From Stomorhina lunata (taxonomy: Eukaryota > Arthropoda > Insecta > Diptera > Rhiniidae), in NCBI GenBank assembly GCA_933228675.1, contig OW121740.1:130045799-130109798 (forward strand): 64,000 nucleotides of DNA. Direction: 5' to 3'. The position numbers and the translations under genes are program-made. The notes under the pieces were generated by a model that searched no databases, was not told the origin of the DNA, and saw only the letters and a program-made list of their open reading frames with translations. Position 1 is the stretch's first letter. The number at the start of each line of letters is the position of its first letter. Shown in pieces: positions 11,215 through 21,997 of the stretch.

Positions 11215-11227
11215 GAACATTCTAGAA
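11215..11227. promoter_or_regulatory. Spacer HSE-like cluster
   Basis: Three perfect units GAAcaTTCtaGAA. The equivalent in unit 3 is 56017-56029, and a related cluster in unit 2 is 44834-44846. Confidence 0.55.
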
Positions 11228-11482
11228 CAGTGGAGGGCAGTAACACATATTCAAATTTGCGATTGTATTAGTAGAAACAAAGAAAATTAAAAACAAACTC
11301 CGTATTGTGTTCTCGCTTCACCATTTGTGTTTCATAGCGATTGATTGCATTTTTTGCTGAGAGTTTGTAATAACCTAGAGCGTTATAGTATTCTTACGCT
11401 CTTTACAATTGTTGTGTGTTGTTATAGGCAGAATTTATTTGCCTATAACTGTTATATCAAATAAATTTCTCACCCATAGCAG

Positions 11483-11495
11483 TTCTAGAACATTC
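11483..11495. promoter_or_regulatory. Spacer HSE-like cluster
   Basis: Three perfect units TTCtaGAAcaTTC. Equivalents are 55750-55762 in unit 3 and 44560-44572 in unit 2. Confidence 0.55.
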
Positions 11496-12276
11496 CTTCA
11501 TGTAAAAGGATTTTGATTAATATAAATTTTTTTGATTAATATAAAAATTAGGCACATTTTGGAAATATAAAAAAACATACATTTCAACAAACGAATGAAC
11601 ACACTGTATCATTAATGATTATACATACATACATACTAACAGCCAAATTCATAATCAAAAATTATGTAATGACTATCTACAGTTTTATTCAATATACATT
11701 TTTAGTCTATGGTTATCTTATATTTATACACTGCATAAACAGTGCCTAATCCTGCTAATACAACCGTGAAACAGCTGTTTATTTATTTATTACCAGTTGA
11801 GACAGCACATTCTAAAAATGAATAATTTATGTAAATTTTATTAAAATACATAAAGTAACACAGCAATTTTTACCTTTTCTTCTTGATCCGAGTTTAAAGC
11901 ACGTTTAGAAATCTTTTTGTCCAATTTCCACTTATTTTTTATAAACAATGTCAGAGTTGATTTTTTAAGTACTTTTTTTTTTGTAAAAACAACGCTGCAG
12001 GTTTTTCTTAGACACTATTTAAAAAAAGTACATGTATTTTGAATTAACTTAAACATAACTAGTGCATAAGCTTAAACGACATTCTACTTATCCACTGCAT
12101 AAATTCACTACATAGACACTGCACAACTTTTGATTATGATTATGTAATTTGCAAAAAAAATATATACATACATACATAATATTATTTACCACGCATATCT
12201 CCAATATTATAACCCGCGACAAAAAATATGCAAGTATATAAAACAATTTATTAATCCTCAGCTGAAAATGCTCTTG

Positions 12277-12294
12277 GAACATTCTAGATCATTC
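12277..12294. promoter_or_regulatory. Spacer HSE-like cluster, one unit degenerate
   Basis: GAAcaTTCtaGATcaTTC: three of four units fit. Equivalents are 54962-54979 and 41835-41852. Confidence 0.45.
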
Positions 12295-12906
12295 CTTTGT
12301 CTAATTAGATTATAACTTTGCGTGATGTATGTAATACAGCGACACTAAAATTCTCCTACTACATATGTATGTACATTAGGGTGACATGAAAATTTTTTTC
12401 TTTGATTTCAAATGTTTTTCTACGGAATATTGTGACACTAGGTCTAAATGTTTAGATCTGAAAATTTGACCCAAATCGGACAACGTTCTATGGGCGCGCT
12501 TAGGGTCCAAAGTTTAAGAGCCCATTTGTATGGGGAAAAATGGATTATTTTTTTTTTTGTTTTTTGCGAAATTTATATTAAATAATAAGTAGCGAATTTA
12601 AAAAAATCATGAAAATAATCGTTTTTGGCAAGATTATGTGTTTTTTTTATTATAAAAAAAATATGATCATTGATTTGATAGGTTTGTATTCTCTACAACA
12701 AAATTTTAATTTGTAGATTATGAATGCAAAACTAACAAATCAATGTTCGTATTTACTTTTTTTAATAAAAAAAAAAAACACTTTTAATCTTGCCAAAAAA
12801 AGTTTTTAATTTTAAATTTTAAAAATAAGTTTTTTAATTTTAAAATAAAACCTATTCACTTGAGTTTATAATAATAACAAAAATAATAATATTTTCCTTC
12901 CCCAAA

Positions 12907-13643
12907 CCCTTCATTATAAGTTTGTGCTGATGTATGTAACGCGTAGAAATATTTGTCTTAGACCCACCTTTTAGTATACCAATAGGCTTAGAATCACTTT
13001 TTGAGTCGATTTAGCGATGTCCTTCCGTCCGTCTGGCTGGCTAGACGGGTGGCTGGCTGAACCCCCATGTAAACCTTGTAATCAAACTCTAGGTCGCAAT
13101 TCTAAAGATAATTTAATGAAATTTGTCACAGATCATTTTTTTGATAATGGGACCATGGCTATTGAAATTCGTCAAAATCGATCCATTATTTATGGTACTT
13201 CCCATATGTCCCACTTCCCGGAATAGATATATTGTCCACAAATATATGTAAATATTTTTTCATTAAATTTAAAACAAATAATCACTGTACCGAATTTCGT
13301 TGAAATCGGTTACATTTGACCATAGCTCCCATACAAAAATCACTAAAACAAACGCTCGTAAATCTAAAGATAAAGAGAATTTCAAAATTACTTTTACATA
13401 ATTTTTGTAACAACTGTAATCAATTTGCCAAATTTAGAGATAATCGGTCCACATTTTACCCTAGCTCTCATATAAGTAAAAATGACGGAAACATCTTAAA
13501 TATATGTTTTGAGAAAATATTTGCATTATGGCAAAAATTTTGCAAAAATTTGTCTTTAAACAGGAAAAAGAACACCTTTGACCTTAGTGGTGAAGGGTAT
13601 TGTATGGTCGGTCTTGACCGACAAAAGCACTTTCTTACTTGTT
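12907..13643 (+). mobile_element. GTCY-microsatellite dispersed element, copy 1
   Basis: Begins near 'ataagtttgtgctgatg', has the GTCC/GTCT-GGCT tract near 13020-13050, and ends 'ggtgaagggtattgtatggtcggtcttgaccgac...cttacttgtt'. The same body occurs at 34218, 35946, 40371(-), 53611(-) and 63184. The 5' hairpin is truncated here. It resembles dipteran elements that seed GTCY microsatellites (mini-me type); the family assignment is inference. It is flanked by a direct duplication of about 75 bp (12841-12906 and 13651-13735). Confidence 0.75.
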
Positions 13644-13960
13644 ATAATTTTAAAATAAAACATATTCACTTAAGTTTATAAACTAAATGAAATTACATAA
13701 AAAAATAATAATATTTTCCTTTCCTAAACCTATTTTTTAGTTATGTTACAATGTAATCCGCAAAAAAAAATATTTTGTTTTAATTGTTATTAATTTTTTG
13801 GTTCATATCAAACTAAAGCTGTTAAATGCACCACTTTTTGTAAACAAAATACATACATCCATACATACATACATATATAATATATAAACATTAATATGTT
13901 GGTAGACGCTCTCTTAAATGTATAAATTCTCTTGATTTGACATTCATTCATTTATTGTTT

Positions 13961-14034
13961 TTCTAGAAAATTCAACAATATTCTCACAAAAGTATCTAGA
14001 AAATACGAATGAATGTGAGATTTTTGTATAAATA
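13961..14034 (+). promoter_or_regulatory. Hsp70-A1 promoter: HSE and TATA
   Basis: A perfect three-unit heat shock element, TTCTAGAAAATTC, is at 13961-13973. A weaker HSE lies around 13995-14018, and TATAAATA at 14027-14034. A GAGA-type CTCTCT sits at 13909-13914. The start is expected near 14057 (catta), giving an A-rich leader of about 190 nt before the ATG at 14247, as in fly Hsp70 mRNAs that are translated during heat shock. Confidence 0.88.
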
Positions 14035-14246
14035 CCGCAATACAACTTCTCTTCGGCATTAGTAAAACAAAATCAAGCAAAGTGAATACATCGCAAAGAA
14101 ATAATAAAAAACGAATAAAACCAACAAAAGTATTTTTTTAAAACAAGTGAAAATATAAACAAATCTTACTAAAAAGAAAACTTCATACAACAAACAAAAA
14201 TCTTTTAAGCAAATATTAATATTAAAAGAAGAAAAACAAAGTAACA

Positions 14247-16157
14247 ATGGTAGCAATTGGTATTGATTTGGGCACAACATACTCCTGTGTTGGTGTTTTC
14301 CAACATGGTAAAGTAGAAATAATAGCCAATGACCAGGGCAATCGCACAACACCCAGTTATGTTGCGTTTACCGACACAGAGCGACTCATTGGTGATGCAG
14401 CAAAGAACCAGGTTGCCATGAATCCAAAGAACACAGTATTTGACGCTAAACGTTTAATTGGTCGGAAATACGATGATCCTAAAATAATGGAGGATATGAA
14501 ACACTGGCCATTCAAAGTGGTCAGTGATAGTGGTAAACCAAAAATATGTGTCGAATTTAAAGGTGAACAAAAGAAATTCGCTCCAGAGGAAATTAGTTCG
14601 ATGGTGCTGACAAAAATGAAAGAGACTGCCGAGGCATATTTGGGTCAATCAGTGACAGATGCAGTAATCACAGTTCCCGCTTACTTTAATGATTCCCAAC
14701 GTCAAGCAACAAAGGATGCTGGTCGCATTGCAGGTTTAAATGTATTAAGAATTATCAACGAACCCACGGCGGCAGCTCTTGCTTATGGTCTTGATAAAAA
14801 CTTGAAAGGTGAACGTAATGTACTCATCTTTGACTTGGGTGGTGGCACCTTTGATGTCTCCATCTTGACCATTGATGAAGGTTCCTTGTTCGAAGTTAGA
14901 GCAACAGCTGGAGATACCCACTTGGGTGGTGAAGATTTCGACAACAGATTGGTATCGCACTTGGCTGAAGAATTCAAACGCAAGTACAAGAAGGATTTAC
15001 GTTCGAATCCCAGAGCTTTGAGACGTTTAAGAACTGCAGCTGAACGTGCCAAACGAACATTGTCATCTAGCTCAGAGGCCTCCATTGAAATTGATGCTTT
15101 GTTTGAAGGCCAAGACTTTTACACCAAAGTTAGCCGTGCTCGATTTGAAGAATTGTGTGCTGATCTATTCCGTCAGACATTACAACCAGTTGAAAAAGCT
15201 CTAAATGATGCCAAAATGGACAAAAACCAAATCAACGACATTGTTCTAGTAGGTGGTTCCACACGCATCCCTAAAGTACAAAATCTTCTGCAACAATTCT
15301 TCTGTGGCAAGAGTCTAAATTTGTCGATTAATCCAGATGAAGCTGTAGCTTATGGTGCAGCTGTCCAGGCAGCCATTCTTAGTGGAGATAAGAGCAGTGC
15401 CATTCAAGATGTCTTGTTAGTGGATGTAGCTCCACTCTCACTTGGTATTGAAACAGCTGGCGGTGTATTGGCGAAAATAATCGAGCGCAACACACGCATT
15501 CCCTGCAAACAAACACAAACATTCTCCACCTATTCGGATAATCAGCCCGGTGTAACCATACAAGTGTTTGAAGGTGAACGTGTCATGACAAAAGACAACA
15601 ACAAATTGGGTACATTTGATCTTTCTGGTATTCCTCCAGCTCCGCGTGGTGTGCCACAAATTGAAGTAACATTCGATCTGGATGCCAATGGTATTCTAAA
15701 TGTGTCTGCTAAGGAAATGAGTTCCGGTAACGCCAAGAACATCACAATTAAAAACGACAAGGGTCGTTTGTCACAAGCCGACATCGATCGCATGGTTAGT
15801 GAAGCGGAGAAATTTGCTGAAGAAGATGAGAAGCAAAAGAATAAAATCAGCGCTCGTAACAATCTTGAAAGTTATGTATTTGGTGTAAAACAAGCATTAG
15901 ACCAAGCAGGAGATAAGATTACTGCACAAGAAAAGGGCGAGGCAATTGGTGCTTGCGATGAAACAATCAAGTGGTTGGACGCCAATACATTAGCAGACAA
16001 AGAAGAATACGAAGATAAGATGAAATCGTTAACGAAAATATGCACTCCAATAATGACAAAATTACACAGCGGTGGTGCTTCAGGACCTTCATGTGGCCAA
16101 CAAGCAGGTGGATTTGGTGCAGGCAGAAGCGGTCCTACTGTAGAAGAAGTTGATTAA
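14247..16157 (+). CDS. Hsp70: Heat shock protein 70, type A copy 1
   Basis: ATP-dependent cytosolic/nuclear chaperone that binds unfolded proteins during heat stress with J-domain and nucleotide-exchange partners. One uninterrupted 636-codon frame without introns, as usual for inducible fly Hsp70. The signatures are IDLGTTYS (6-13), [14 protein letters not shown] (194-207) and [14 protein letters not shown] (332-345). A basic bipartite segment lies at 244-270, and the interdomain linker with [13 protein letters not shown] at 388-400. The substrate-binding domain follows, then a Gly-rich tail and terminal EEVD. It differs from copy A3 at one residue (Ile116 here) and from A2 at two (Lys453, Glu519). 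It is divergent from Hsp70-B1 on the other side of the spacer. Regulation by heat shock factor is expected from the HSEs upstream. Confidence 0.98.
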   Translation: MVAIGIDLGTTYSCVGVFQHGKVEIIANDQGNRTTPSYVAFTDTERLIGDAAKNQVAMNPKNTVFDAKRLIGRKYDDPKIMEDMKHWPFKVVSDSGKPKICVEFKGEQKKFAPEEISSMVLTKMKETAEAYLGQSVTDAVITVPAYFNDSQRQATKDAGRIAGLNVLRIINEPTAAALAYGLDKNLKGERNVLIFDLGGGTFDVSILTIDEGSLFEVRATAGDTHLGGEDFDNRLVSHLAEEFKRKYKKDLRSNPRALRRLRTAAERAKRTLSSSSEASIEIDALFEGQDFYTKVSRARFEELCADLFRQTLQPVEKALNDAKMDKNQINDIVLVGGSTRIPKVQNLLQQFFCGKSLNLSINPDEAVAYGAAVQAAILSGDKSSAIQDVLLVDVAPLSLGIETAGGVLAKIIERNTRIPCKQTQTFSTYSDNQPGVTIQVFEGERVMTKDNNKLGTFDLSGIPPAPRGVPQIEVTFDLDANGILNVSAKEMSSGNAKNITIKNDKGRLSQADIDRMVSEAEKFAEEDEKQKNKISARNNLESYVFGVKQALDQAGDKITAQEKGEAIGACDETIKWLDANTLADKEEYEDKMKSLTKICTPIMTKLHSGGASGPSCGQQAGGFGAGRSGPTVEEVD

Positions 16158-16297
16158 ATTAATGAAAAATTAGAGTATCATTCCTAGAAAAAAATCCATT
16201 ATCAAATAATCATAGAAGTCAACAATCATTTCATTTATGATAACTAAATTATTATTAGTATTAAACATTTGTAGATATATTTTATAGTAAGATCTCA

Positions 16298-16303
16298 AAT
16301 AAA
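16298..16303 (+). terminator. Poly(A) signal of Hsp70-A1
   Basis: AATAAA 141 nt after the stop, in a 3' UTR closely matching those of the two other type A genes. Confidence 0.75.
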
Positions 16304-18039
16304 GATTATTTATCGTTTTATGTTAAAACAACAAATGAAAATGTCTTTAATTGTCTATAAATCTGAAAAAAATGGCAAATTTTTTTTTATTTGATCACTT
16401 ATATTTTTGACTAAAATTCGGTTTTTTTAATTTGGGAATTTTTATGTCAGGATGCTTTATCGCAATTAAATTTTTCCAAGGACCGTAAATAACAGTTATT
16501 TTAGAAAATGTGACCCTAAAAGTGTCATATACCAATATATTCGTATTGGCGAGCTCATGAAAAATATTAAGTGAAATCGATCCCAATTCTGCTGTTAACG
16601 GAAAAATGTTGGTATGAAACTGTTAAAAGTGAGATTTAAATTCCCGTTAAAAAATAAAAATCTTACGAGTTTTTTTTTTCGTCTGAAAATAAAAATCATT
16701 TGAGGAGTTTTATTTGTTTTTTATCAGAAATAAAACTCATTGAAGGAGTTTTTTTTTCATTAGAAAATAAAAAAATATTTTTTTTAATAATATTTTGTTT
16801 TTTTTTTTATTTATTTATTTATTTATTTATTTACAAAATTTATATACATACAGCCTGTTTTTGAAACTACTATTTTTTCAAATTGTACGTCAACTGGCGA
16901 AAAAATTTTACTTTTGGTTTTTGAAATATTTTTTTGAGTGAAACGAGAAAAAGCTTTTAAAATTTTGATTCGTATATGAAATGTGTAGACGAAAGTAAAT
17001 GTCAACTTAGGCAATTGAATTATTCTAATCGTCTGGGAAACAAAAATACGTTTATTTAGTTTTTTGTTTAGGACCAGCACTCAGTTGATGACCCTACTTA
17101 TGCAATGCATTTTGTTGGAGCTAGGAAAAGGTTGTGGGAGGGGGAATAGGTGGAAAAGTGTTCATGGACATTTGATTTGAACTTCCCTATATTGCAACTG
17201 ACTGGCAAAACTTATACGGGAAGCAATTTCTACATACGAACTGTACGGCTAAATAACGAATTTTTGTTGTTCTGTCTACTGACCAATCGAATACGAAGGG
17301 ATGCGCTCAAACATATGTTTTGTTTAAGAATTTCGAGTATCGGAAACGAGTTCCCTGATTTTGTCCAAAATAGTAACTATAGAGCAATAGTGTTGGATAA
17401 CCTACTGTTTGCTCTCACCTGCACTCGCTCGAGAACTCCAAAATAGACTTTGCAGCACCGGCCCATACATGAGATTTGTATTCCATTTTCGGTCGGATAT
17501 ATGTAGGTGGTGTAAATAGAACGGAAATCAGATGAAGTAAAGTATGTCTTACTTGAAAATGTGATTTGTCCAACAGGCATCACATTAAATTTCCATGTCG
17601 AGAACATCGTTTTATCATTTCCGCCGAAGTTTCCCTGTCAAGGGCTGTCAACTCAGCAACAACATATTTACAACAGCCACACATTTAATTTTGAAAAAAA
17701 ATTTAAATCTTATTATTTTTTGTTTTTATTTATTTTTGATTTTATTCAATTTTAGGGTTAACATCATTTTACAAAATCTTAAGTTTTACAAGAAAAGCTT
17801 TCAGAAAAGTAATAAAATATATAATGGCAATACTATTATTTGATATTTCATTTCTTTTATTTCTAAACGAAAAAAGAAAATGAACTCAATTTAAAGCTTA
17901 ATCGTCTGGCTAGTGTTCGATTGCCTTCTAACGTATGAAAGTTTTGTGAACAGGCTGATAATAAATTATGAATACAAATTAAAGTGATAAAGGTACTAAC
18001 TACAGAGGTTTTCGACCTGAATTTTAAGAATTATTGGGT

Positions 18040-18270
18040 TTATATTAAATTATATAATTTACAATATTTTAAGAAGTTGCAGACTTTTTTAATATTACTA
18101 GGATTTATACATTTCAAAAGTTCTGGTAGACAAATTACATTGAAAAGGAACAATTGAGCTGTTTTAATAAATTGACAATTGAAAACTAAATGGTTTATAT
18201 TTAAAAGCGAATTAGATTGGCAAAGGTGGCAAGTATTTTGTGCTGTATTTGTAAAGATATATTTATGAGT
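18040..18270 (-). pseudogene. LINE ORF2 C-terminal remnant
   Basis: The minus-strand frame contains CHLCQSNSLLNINHLVFNC, a CCHC finger typical of the end of I/jockey-type LINE ORF2 proteins, and stops at 18040. It continues the RNase H fragment at 28830-28092 across the Gypsy insertion, with a one-base frame change near the junction. It is a dead fragment. Confidence 0.65.
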
Positions 18271-20040
18271 TGTTACGCGCGCTTTGTAAATGCACAAAAA
18301 CAAAAATTGAAGATCAATGGCATGTACGAGGTATTTTCGGCTAGCTCTGCCGTCAGCGGCGCGGTTCTCGACCCAATTGTTTAGACGCGTAATCATAGAA
18401 AAAATCATGCCATTGTAAATTGCCACAAAAAAAAAAATTTAAAATATAGAGCTTCTAATAAAATAAGTTGAAAAAAAATTGAAAGGAACGAAATTAATCT
18501 GAATTATACCAACTTTGACGGGACTCCGTAGTCACGTCACGGGGTCATCACTGTTTACTCATACCTACCAATTCGTTACCTTCGTTTTGTAAAAGAAATG
18601 AATTTATTTCATTATGAAATTCATTATTTTATTTTATAAAAATAATTATAATAATAATAATAAAAATAAATATTAAATATTACCATAAAAAATATAATAA
18701 TACAAAATAATTTTAATTTGTAATAATAATAATTATATATAAAAAAATATTACTACAACTAACTTACTTAAATTACTGCTGTTGTTGTTGAGATTGTAGG
18801 TGGTGTTGTAAATAGATGATGTTGTTGTTGTGGCTGTGGATGATATTGCTGTGGACGATGCTGATGCTGTGCAGGAGTCTGTTGCTGTAGATGATGATGA
18901 AGATAATGCTGATACTGAAGACGTAGCTGTTTCGGTGACTGATGCTGTAGATGATGTTGTAGATGATGTTGTAGATGATGCTGAAGATAATACTGGGACT
19001 GAGGACTGTTTTGGTGACTGATGCTGTAGATGATGTTGTAGATGATGCTGAAGATAATGCTGGGACTGGAGACTGTTTTGGTGACTGATGCTGTAGATGG
19101 TGTTGTAGATGATGCTGTTGATGATGTTGTAGATGATGCTGTTGATTTTCTTTTAATAATGTTATGGAATTGTTATGTAATTTTCCTTTTTTTTTTGAAG
19201 AGGCAGTAGTAGTATGGATATTTGGCGTCTTTTGGTTAAATGTCAAAATTCAAAACTTATGTTGAATACAATTCACTTTTTCTGTTTGTTCTTTTCGTTG
19301 TAGTTGATGTTGAATTTGATGATTTTCGCATAATTTGCCCAAATGTAAACCAGCATTGAAATCAAATATTTATTTCAAAAAAAATTTCGAGACTGTGTCT
19401 TGTTGTTGTTGTTGCTAAATTTATGTTCTTAAATGTGGTATTTTTGTTGTACAAACAATTATTTAAAAACACACGTTTTGCTTGTTGCACAAACATTTTA
19501 TATTATTAAATTAATACAAATTAATATTCCACGAGATTGATTAAAAAAAAAAAAATAAATCAAGAAAAACTAAAATATTTGCAACTATCACAAAAAACGA
19601 TCCACACACTAAACGAGTCTCTTAATCACTCACAACTGACTGACTAAAAACGACTTACCACTCCTACTCAATGACTGTCAACTTTTTTTTTCTTTTCTTC
19701 GTAAAAAACCACGCCATTCTTGCGTTTTCCTTGTTCTTCTTTTTCGTTCTACTCTTTTTTTGCCTAAATCCCGTTACAAAATCATGGTATATTACAATCT
19801 GCCAATCAGAATTTGGCATCTGTAAAACAGGTTTTTTTGCAATGTTGCATGAATTCATCTATACAGAGTTGCAATTTTCTGTAGATCATCATTTACATGC
19901 ACTGAGAGAAATAAACAGGATTATATAATTTACGTGTAAACAATTTCGTGTAAATGAAATTGTCAACAAGTAAATTAAATTCAAAAAAAATTGGCAATAA
20001 AAAAAAATAAAAAAAAATTACAAAGTCTAAATCCCTAACA
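18271..20040 (-). repeat. Gypsy 3' LTR, 1770 bp
   Basis: Direct repeat of 26316-28087, starting TGTTACGCGCGC and ending ATCCCTAACA. It contains a low-complexity GATGTTGTAGAT-like 12-bp repeat tract at about 18830-19150. Confidence 0.93.
18830..19150. repeat. 12-bp repeat tract in LTR
   Basis: Imperfect copies of gatgttgtagat and gatgctgaagat. Open frames across it are Gln/His-rich (minus) or Asp/Val-rich (plus). The tract is duplicated at 26875-27195 in the other LTR. Confidence 0.75.
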
Positions 20041-20158
20041 AAACTGCTTCGTTATGAAAATGTCAATTGAATAAAGAACAGGAAAAGGATTTAGAGCGCG
20101 CGTGAAGAACAACGTGTGGCACGACCCACGATAAGCCGGGTAAAACGACAATAAAATT

Positions 20159-21346
20159 TTAAGGTCTTAAATCTGTTGCATGATATCTTCCAATCAAATT
20201 TCCCTGAAGATCCTCCACGTCATATAGTACGTTACCTATTTTCTCCCGGATACGACACTTAATATATTTCGGTAAAAATTTTGCATTAATAGCATTTTGA
20301 AAATTACTAAGGCTATGATTCTTACGAAAAACTTCTTGTCCGACTCGATAACTAACATGTTTTGTACGTGTGTTATAAGTTTTTGTAGCCTTTTCGTGAG
20401 CCTTTTCAATGCTCTGGGAAATTTTCTCTCTGATTTTTGCCTGCTTATCCACATGTTTAACTATGGTGTCATCTTGCATCATATTAAGTTTTTCTAATAA
20501 GGTGTATGACGACCCATGCGTACACATATTTTGCCCGAACAGTGCATAATATGGTGAACAATTAATTGACGTGTGGTAGTCGCTTCTTAAAATTGACAAA
20601 ATATTAGAAATACAGGTATCCCAATTCAAATGGTTAGACTCATTTAGAAGATAAAAACGAATTTTAGATATAATTTCCCGATTGGCTCGCTCGGAGGCAT
20701 TCGCTTGAGGCGAGTATAACCCAGTTTTTATGTGAGTTATGCCAAACAAGGAGAAAAAATCTTGCATTTCTTTAGAAATAAATTGTTTCGCATTATCGCT
20801 ATGTATAAATTGTGGGCTACCAAAAGTGTTAAAAATATGATTTTGAAAAAAGTTAATTACATTGAGAGACGTAGCAGATCTAAGAGGCTGAAGAAATAAA
20901 AATTTCGTAAAGTGATCGATAACTACAAAAACGTGAGTATTCTTAGTCTTGGAAGCGGGGTATGGTCCTAGAAAATCGCAGTACAATCGCTGAAATGGTC
21001 GTTTGGTTTCAAATGGATCTCCCATTGGTGGTCTAAGGGTTTGAGTCGGCGCTTTTATAACCTTACAGTCGTCACATTCTTTTACAAATTGTTTAATATC
21101 AGAACTCATCGATGGCCAGTAATATTTATGTCTAACTCTAGTTAGTGTTTTAAAGTAGCCACCGTGACAGCTAGATTCGTGACCTAATTGGATAGCTTTG
21201 TTAGTTAATGGGTTTGGAAGCCATAATCTCCACAGACTCTCTTCTTCATTTTCAATACCTTGACGAAAACTAACTCTTTTGTATACTCTGTCATCAATTA
21301 CACATAAATCAGGCAACTTATCTTGGTTTTCAGTAGTGCGATTCAC
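20159..21346 (-). CDS. Gypsy integrase part of pol
   Basis: Retrotransposon integrase, which inserts the cDNA copy into host DNA. An HHCC zinc domain has His56, His61, Cys91 and Cys94 counted in this open frame. The catalytic D-D-E triad is Asp124 (YCDFLGPY), Asp184 (IHSDNAKQF) and Glu219 (SPQANASER). The C-terminal part ends RYHATDLRP. The open frame begins in the terminal repeat of the 665-bp insertion (the first residues come from GTGAATCGCACTAC), so it has no proper start of its own and normally would be fused to the RT-RNase H frame at 21998-24166. Confidence 0.9.
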   Translation of the reverse strand: MNRTTENQDKLPDLCVIDDRVYKRVSFRQGIENEEESLWRLWLPNPLTNKAIQLGHESSCHGGYFKTLTRVRHKYYWPSMSSDIKQFVKECDDCKVIKAPTQTLRPPMGDPFETKRPFQRLYCDFLGPYPASKTKNTHVFVVIDHFTKFLFLQPLRSATSLNVINFFQNHIFNTFGSPQFIHSDNAKQFISKEMQDFFSLFGITHIKTGLYSPQANASERANREIISKIRFYLLNESNHLNWDTCISNILSILRSDYHTSINCSPYYALFGQNMCTHGSSYTLLEKLNMMQDDTIVKHVDKQAKIREKISQSIEKAHEKATKTYNTRTKHVSYRVGQEVFRKNHSLSNFQNAINAKFLPKYIKCRIREKIGNVLYDVEDLQGNLIGRYHATDLRP

Positions 21347-21997
21347 TAACTTTTAAAACTTTCAAAAGGTTCTACCATTAACAACACATTTTGATGTTTG
21401 CACTAACCACTATGTGATTCACTAACTTAGTTTAAGCCACGGTAAAGTTATGTGGCAACTTTGTCAAAATAAGAGAAAAACACAAAGAGGAATAGAAAAA
21501 AAACAAGCCAAAAACTATTTTTGTTGTAAATTTTAAGAACAACTTGAGTAAAATATTAAAAATAATTATTATTTTAAATACGTTTTTATTTATTTTGATG
21601 ATATATGAATACAACTGAATGAATACATACTACTATCAAAAGAAGCCGGTCGTCTGCTGAGCAGCCAAGTCATATAGTTGAAGTATATTTGTTGTTGTAT
21701 TCTTATATTATATTTTCTTTAATTATAATTTTCGATTTATATAAAGAAACAATTTTTTAATACACTTTTCTAAATCACTTTTCTTAACCACTTTTCTTTA
21801 ATATTAAACAGCATCAAAAATGTTGGCGTTAATAAACAACAATTTATTTGTTTATTAATAACAGCTGATTGAAACAGCTGACTTTAAACGTCAACAGAAA
21901 TCGTTAAAGTGTTAGTGAATAGCAGTGTGGTTAATTTAGTTGTTTAATAATTTTGAAGTAACAATTGTGGTTAAAAAAGCGTAGTGAATCGCACTAC
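21333..21997. mobile_element. 665-bp MITE-like insertion in Gypsy pol
   Basis: Perfect 16-bp inverted ends: GTAGTGCGATTCACTA at 21333-21348 and its complement at 21982-21997. A further internal GTGATTCACTAAC lies near 21412. It separates RNase H from integrase and adds stop codons. A target duplication is not obvious. There is no coding content. An intron reading is possible but the splice signals are weak. Confidence 0.7.

Larger units (their letters stand above)
9561..12906. other. Unit 1 spacer between Hsp70-B1 and Hsp70-A1
   Basis: Non-coding AT-rich DNA, repeated in inverted orientation at about 54.35-57.6 kb with long stretches of near identity. Small open frames appear in both copies but show no recognisable protein. 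It holds four heat-shock-element-like clusters, a segment of about 150 bp duplicated at about 11085-11235 and 12170-12300, and the inverted motif gagcgt...acgctc near 11381. The two ends are the promoters of the divergent A and B genes. Confidence 0.75.

Noticed and set aside
15542..15862. 106-codon ORF antisense to Hsp70, repeated at 38017 and 48697, plus other antisense frames
   Set aside because: Antisense open frames in Hsp70 are a well-known codon-usage artefact. They lack independent features and follow the Hsp70 copies exactly.
17377..17607. 76-codon minus-strand ORF in the LINE 3' region
   Set aside because: No recognisable domain, neighbouring frames are full of stops, and it lies in an area that is an insertion relative to the inverted unit.
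18773..19246. Gln/His-rich 157-codon ORF (and Asp/Val-rich ORF on the other strand)
   Set aside because: It lies wholly in the LTR low-complexity tract and is duplicated in the other LTR (there in altered frame). It is a by-product of a 12-bp repeat.
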